Origin: CAIYXV01 sp035506255
GTDB taxonomy: Bacteria; Margulisbacteria; WOR-1; XYC2-FULL-46-14; WPAF01
DNA: 9,302 bases
Assembly: GCA_035506255.1 (NCBI GenBank)
Contig: DATJPS010000108.1
Location: 1-9,302 of the forward strand
Direction: 5' to 3'
Made by a program: the position numbers and the translations under genes. Shown piece by piece: positions 6,612 through 9,302 of the stretch (position 1 is the stretch's first letter; each line of letters starts with the position of its first letter). A model generated the notes under the pieces. That model saw only the letters and a list, made by a program, of their open reading frames with translations. It made no database searches and was not told where the DNA came from.

Positions 6612-8188
6612 TACAATTTTACGACGGTCGCCCCGGAGATCCCTTCGATCTTGAGCAATCCCTTGAGGGACGCGTCCGGAACATCGCCGTCGACATTGAG
6701 TACCATCACCGCCGCCTCATCCACTTTTATCCTGCCCACGTCCATACTGGCGATGTTGATATTGCTCTGCCCGAGGAAGGTCCCGACCTTGCCGATCATG
6801 CCGGGTTTGTCGATATTATTGATGATGAGCATGTAGCCGGTGGGGTTGGCGTCGATGCGAAAACCGTCTATCGAGACCAGCCGGTCGCCCAGCTTCTCGA
6901 AGATCGTGCCGCCCACTTCGCGCTCGCCCTTTTCGGTCGCGATCTTTACCGAGATCAGGGAAGCGAAGTCCCGGGCTTCGTTGTTCTTGGCTTCCACGAT
7001 GTCGATCCCGCGCTCCTTGGCGATCAGCGGCGCATTGACGAAATTCACTTTCACGTCCATGATCGGCTCCAGCAGCCCCTTCATCACTACCGTAGTGAGC
7101 GGGGAGATGTTAAACTCCGCCACTTCGCCGGAATATTCGACCGTTACCTTGCTGACCGCGCCTTTTACCACCTGCGCCGCCAGCTTGCCCAGCTTTTCGG
7201 CAATGCTCATGTACGGGCGCACCGGCGCGATCAGTTCCGGCTTCATGCTCGGGATGTTGACCGCGGAGCGGGCCGCCCCGCCCTTGAGCACCTCGATGAT
7301 CTGTTCCACTACGTCGATCGCCACATTGACCTGCGCCTCCACCGTCGAGGCTCCCAGGTGCGGCGTGACCACGATATTGTCCAGTTCGAACAGCGGCGAC
7401 GATTCGGTCGGCTCCTTCTCGAAGACGTCGAGCGCGGCGCCTGCGACCTGCCCGCTCTTCAGCGCGTCGCACAGGTCCTTCTCGTTAACGATCCCGCCGC
7501 GCGCCACGTTGACCAGCCGCACGCCTTTCTTCATCGTCTTGATGCTTTCGGCGTTGACCAGGTTGAGCGTTTCCTTTGTCTTGGGGACATGAAAAGTGAT
7601 GAAGTCGGCGTTCTTGAAAATAGTGGCAATGTCGGTCAGCTTTACTCCCAGGCTCTTGGCGTATTCTTCGGTAACGAACGGGTCGTAGCCGAGTACGTTC
7701 ATTCCCATGCCTATCGCGTACGATGCGACCCGGCGTCCGATCTTTCCCAACCCCACCACGCCGAGCGTTTTATTGAGGACTTCCACTCCTTTGAAAGATT
7801 TCTTATCCCACACGCCGGTCTTGAGCTTGCCGTGCGCCTGCGGGATCATGCGCGCCATGGAAAGAAGCATTGCCCAGGTATGTTCGGCGGCGGCCACGGT
7901 GTTCCCTTCGGGTGAATTGACCACGATCACGCCGTTCTTTGACGCGGTGGGAAGATCCACATTGTCGACTCCAACTCCGGCGCGGCCGATGATCTTAAGA
8001 TTTTTCCCGGCTTCAATGATCTTGGGGGTTACCTTTGTCTCGGACCTCACGATGAGCGCGTCGTATTGGGGTATGATCTTTATCAGTTCGTCTTCCGGCA
8101 GGCCGGTCTTCATGTCGGCCTCGAATCCAGCGTCGCGGAGCATCTTTAAACCGACTTCGGCGATCTTGTCAGAGGCAAGTACTTTCAT
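6611..8188 (-). CDS. serA: D-3-phosphoglycerate dehydrogenase
   Basis: 525 residues, the length of the long (type I) SerA form. It catalyses NAD-dependent oxidation of 3-phosphoglycerate to 3-phosphohydroxypyruvate, the first step of serine synthesis in the cytoplasm. The substrate and NAD domains (about 1-312) show GRAGVGVDNVD (68-78), the Rossmann loop GLGKIG (146-151), the NAD-ribose-binding Asp169, and catalytic Arg230 (NVARGG), Glu259 (FEKEP) and His277 (TPHLGAST). The intervening allosteric substrate-binding (ASB) domain (about 320-445) and a C-terminal ACT domain (about 452-525, GYMLIINNIDKPGMIGKVG) follow. The ACT domain suggests feedback control by serine, known for some family members and inferred here. 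The ATG is preceded by AAGGA at a 10-base spacing and by a sigma70-type promoter. It probably leads a transcript with the patatin and ygiQ genes. The later serine steps (serC, serB) are not in this window. Confidence 0.97.
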   Translation of the reverse strand: MKVLASDKIAEVGLKMLRDAGFEADMKTGLPEDELIKIIPQYDALIVRSETKVTPKIIEAGKNLKIIGRAGVGVDNVDLPTASKNGVIVVNSPEGNTVAAAEHTWAMLLSMARMIPQAHGKLKTGVWDKKSFKGVEVLNKTLGVVGLGKIGRRVASYAIGMGMNVLGYDPFVTEEYAKSLGVKLTDIATIFKNADFITFHVPKTKETLNLVNAESIKTMKKGVRLVNVARGGIVNEKDLCDALKSGQVAGAALDVFEKEPTESSPLFELDNIVVTPHLGASTVEAQVNVAIDVVEQIIEVLKGGAARSAVNIPSMKPELIAPVRPYMSIAEKLGKLAAQVVKGAVSKVTVEYSGEVAEFNISPLTTVVMKGLLEPIMDVKVNFVNAPLIAKERGIDIVEAKNNEARDFASLISVKIATEKGEREVGGTIFEKLGDRLVSIDGFRIDANPTGYMLIINNIDKPGMIGKVGTFLGQSNINIASMDVGRIKVDEAAVMVLNVDGDVPDASLKGLLKIEGISGATVVKL

Positions 8189-8208
8189 ATGGGTTATTTC
8201 CTTGACTT

Positions 8209-8237
8209 ATTTTATCAAAAAAACAGGTTCAAATCAA
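8209..8237 (-). promoter_or_regulatory. Sigma70-type promoter of serA
   Basis: On the minus strand, TTGATT (8237-8232) and TAAAAT (8214-8209) are separated by exactly 17 bp, which contains a T7 run. The predicted start, near 8202, leaves a leader of about 14 bases before the serA ATG at 8188, close to or clipping the AAGGA motif at 8203-8199. The promoter lies in the 55-bp gap after the PMT-like gene, so serA can be transcribed separately from it. Confidence 0.6.
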
Positions 8238-8243
8238 CCGCGG

Positions 8244-9302
8244 TCACGGGATCCAGCCGGGCAGCCAATTAAGACAGTTAAGGTATACCGGTGGTATCGC
8301 GAATCCGTAAATGACGGGGGAAAAAGCCAGGAACAGGACGAATACCAGCACCAGATATACTGGGACCAGTATCTTACCGTAGCGGTCGTCCAGCCAGCGG
8401 TCGAGCAGCGCCGCCAAACCGGCAAGGAAGAACGGTACCGAGGGGAGGAAATAATAGAACAGCATATTGCCGGCGTTGACCACGTACAGCTTCCCCAGCG
8501 CCTCGTATATCGCCCAGGGGAGATACGACCCGAAAAACCCGATCATCACGAACAGGTATGGGAGGGTGAGATCTTTCCCGTTGGCAAAGCGGTTAATTAG
8601 GAACAGCATAACCGGAATGATCGGCCAGTATACGGCCGGGTTGCCGATCGCGATCACCGCCTGGACCAGCCCCGCCCCCATTTGCGTAAAGAACAGAGGG
8701 GTCGATCTCAACAGGAGCGGCCACCCCAACGGTGAAGCGCCGCTCATTTTGTGGTACGCCAGTATCCCGCGATAAACGAGGTCGTTGGCGCCGTATTTTA
8801 TCCACGAAAATGCGTTGAGCCCGGCCGAAAGGTCAAGGTAAAGCAGCGCGGCGACGCACAGCAGCGCCGGATAAACGACCAGCCGGATCATCCCTTTTGA
8901 GATCCTTTTAGGGTCCTTACTGCAGGACAGGTAAATGACCAGCCCCGCCAGTATGCTGAAAGCCGCCGTCCATTGGGTCGACAGCGCCAGACCGAAGAAA
9001 GTCCCGGACAGCAACAGCCCCTCCGAGATCTCATGTTCCAGACTTTGGGCCAGAAAATAGAACGCGGTGATCAGGAAAAAGAAAAGGTAGATATCCACCA
9101 GCGCCACCCGCGAAAGCGCGAGGTGCAGGAAGTCGATCGAAAGCAGAAGCGACGCGATCAGCGCCGCTCTGGAGGAGAAAAGTTTATTTACCAGCAGATA
9201 GAACACGGCCACCGACAGCGCCCCGAACAGCGCCGAAAAGAATCGCCAGCCGAGATAGTTGAACCCGAACATCTGGATGCCGTACTGCATGAACATCAAC
9301 GG
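8244..9302 (-). CDS. PMT-family (GT39) membrane glycosyltransferase (partial, N-terminus off window)
   Basis: The frame is open from the right edge, and its first in-window residues are Pro-Leu, fitting the end of the PMT family HPPL motif, so the true start and the first catalytic loop lie outside. The 353 visible residues are mostly hydrophobic, with roughly nine or more membrane segments. Family marks include SRVALVDIYLFFF (the conserved Arg...Asp segment of PMT/ArnT-like enzymes), GLALSTQWTAAF, the loop LAYHKM...SPLGWPLLLRSTPLFF, and the C-terminal block NMLFYYFLPSVPFFLAGLAALLD typical of PMT_4TMC. Such enzymes move a sugar from a polyprenyl-phosphate donor to protein or lipid on the outer face of the cytoplasmic membrane. 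Donor and acceptor cannot be told here. It ends 55 bp before serA on the same strand, and read-through into serA is possible. A plain GT39/ArnT-like lipid glycosyltransferase is the main alternative to a protein mannosyltransferase. Confidence 0.83.
   Translation of the reverse strand, partial: PLMFMQYGIQMFGFNYLGWRFFSALFGALSVAVFYLLVNKLFSSRAALIASLLLSIDFLHLALSRVALVDIYLFFFLITAFYFLAQSLEHEISEGLLLSGTFFGLALSTQWTAAFSILAGLVIYLSCSKDPKRISKGMIRLVVYPALLCVAALLYLDLSAGLNAFSWIKYGANDLVYRGILAYHKMSGASPLGWPLLLRSTPLFFTQMGAGLVQAVIAIGNPAVYWPIIPVMLFLINRFANGKDLTLPYLFVMIGFFGSYLPWAIYEALGKLYVVNAGNMLFYYFLPSVPFFLAGLAALLDRWLDDRYGKILVPVYLVLVFVLFLAFSPVIYGFAIPPVYLNCLNWLPGWIP

Noticed and set aside
6840..7592. 250-codon plus-strand open frame
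   Set aside because: Antisense to serA, Ser/Thr-rich, no start context or family motif; a shadow of a well-supported gene.
8217..8239. Possible terminator after the PMT-like gene (minus strand GGTT/AACC stem followed by T7)
   Set aside because: The stem is only four base pairs, too weak for a convincing intrinsic terminator, and the same bases are better explained as the -35 region and spacer of the serA promoter.
8237..8244. 8-bp palindrome ACCGCGGT at the end of the PMT-like gene
   Set aside because: Short GC-rich palindromes of this size arise by chance in this composition, and it is not repeated nearby as an operator would be.

Overview
This is a gene-dense bacterial window of roughly 54% GC with almost no non-coding DNA. 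All recognisable genes are full-length in frame, and only the two at the window edges are cut. Nothing fixes the taxon. The gene set (YgiQ-type radical SAM protein, ferredoxin-tailed DUF362 protein, NtrC-type regulator) suggests an anaerobic or microaerophilic bacterium, possibly an uncultivated lineage, but that is inference. I see no phage, transposon, CRISPR, tRNA or rRNA sequence.

Left part (1-4076): a divergent two-component module. On the minus strand a membrane histidine kinase starts at 1550 and runs off the left edge, so the end of its ATPase domain is missing. On the plus strand, starting 39 bp away, are an NtrC-family sigma54-activating response regulator and, overlapping it by 8 bp, a DUF362 protein with two 4Fe-4S cluster motifs. 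The 38-bp gap between kinase and regulator holds a near-perfect 29-bp inverted repeat. Each arm contains a -10 element placed so that transcription would begin at or next to the start codon, so both mRNAs look leaderless. This is the most unusual feature of the window.

Right part (4053-9302): a minus-strand series. A PMT-family (GT39) membrane glycosyltransferase is cut by the right edge and ends at 8244. A 55-bp gap with a good sigma70-type promoter leads into serA (phosphoglycerate dehydrogenase), a patatin-like phospholipase and a YgiQ-family radical SAM protein. These last three are packed with a 1-bp overlap and a zero-bp gap, so they very likely form one transcript. The ygiQ and DUF362 genes converge and overlap tail to tail by 24 bp, leaving no room for an ordinary terminator between them.

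How the genes work together: the kinase probably phosphorylates the regulator, which would then activate sigma54 promoters. No clear sigma54 promoter is visible in this window, so its targets are probably elsewhere. The DUF362 protein is the only gene obviously co-transcribed with the regulator. The serA, patatin and ygiQ genes look like housekeeping functions sharing a transcript rather than a single pathway. I do not see an evident new biological system; the divergent dyad/leaderless promoter and the regulator-DUF362 link are the points most worth following.
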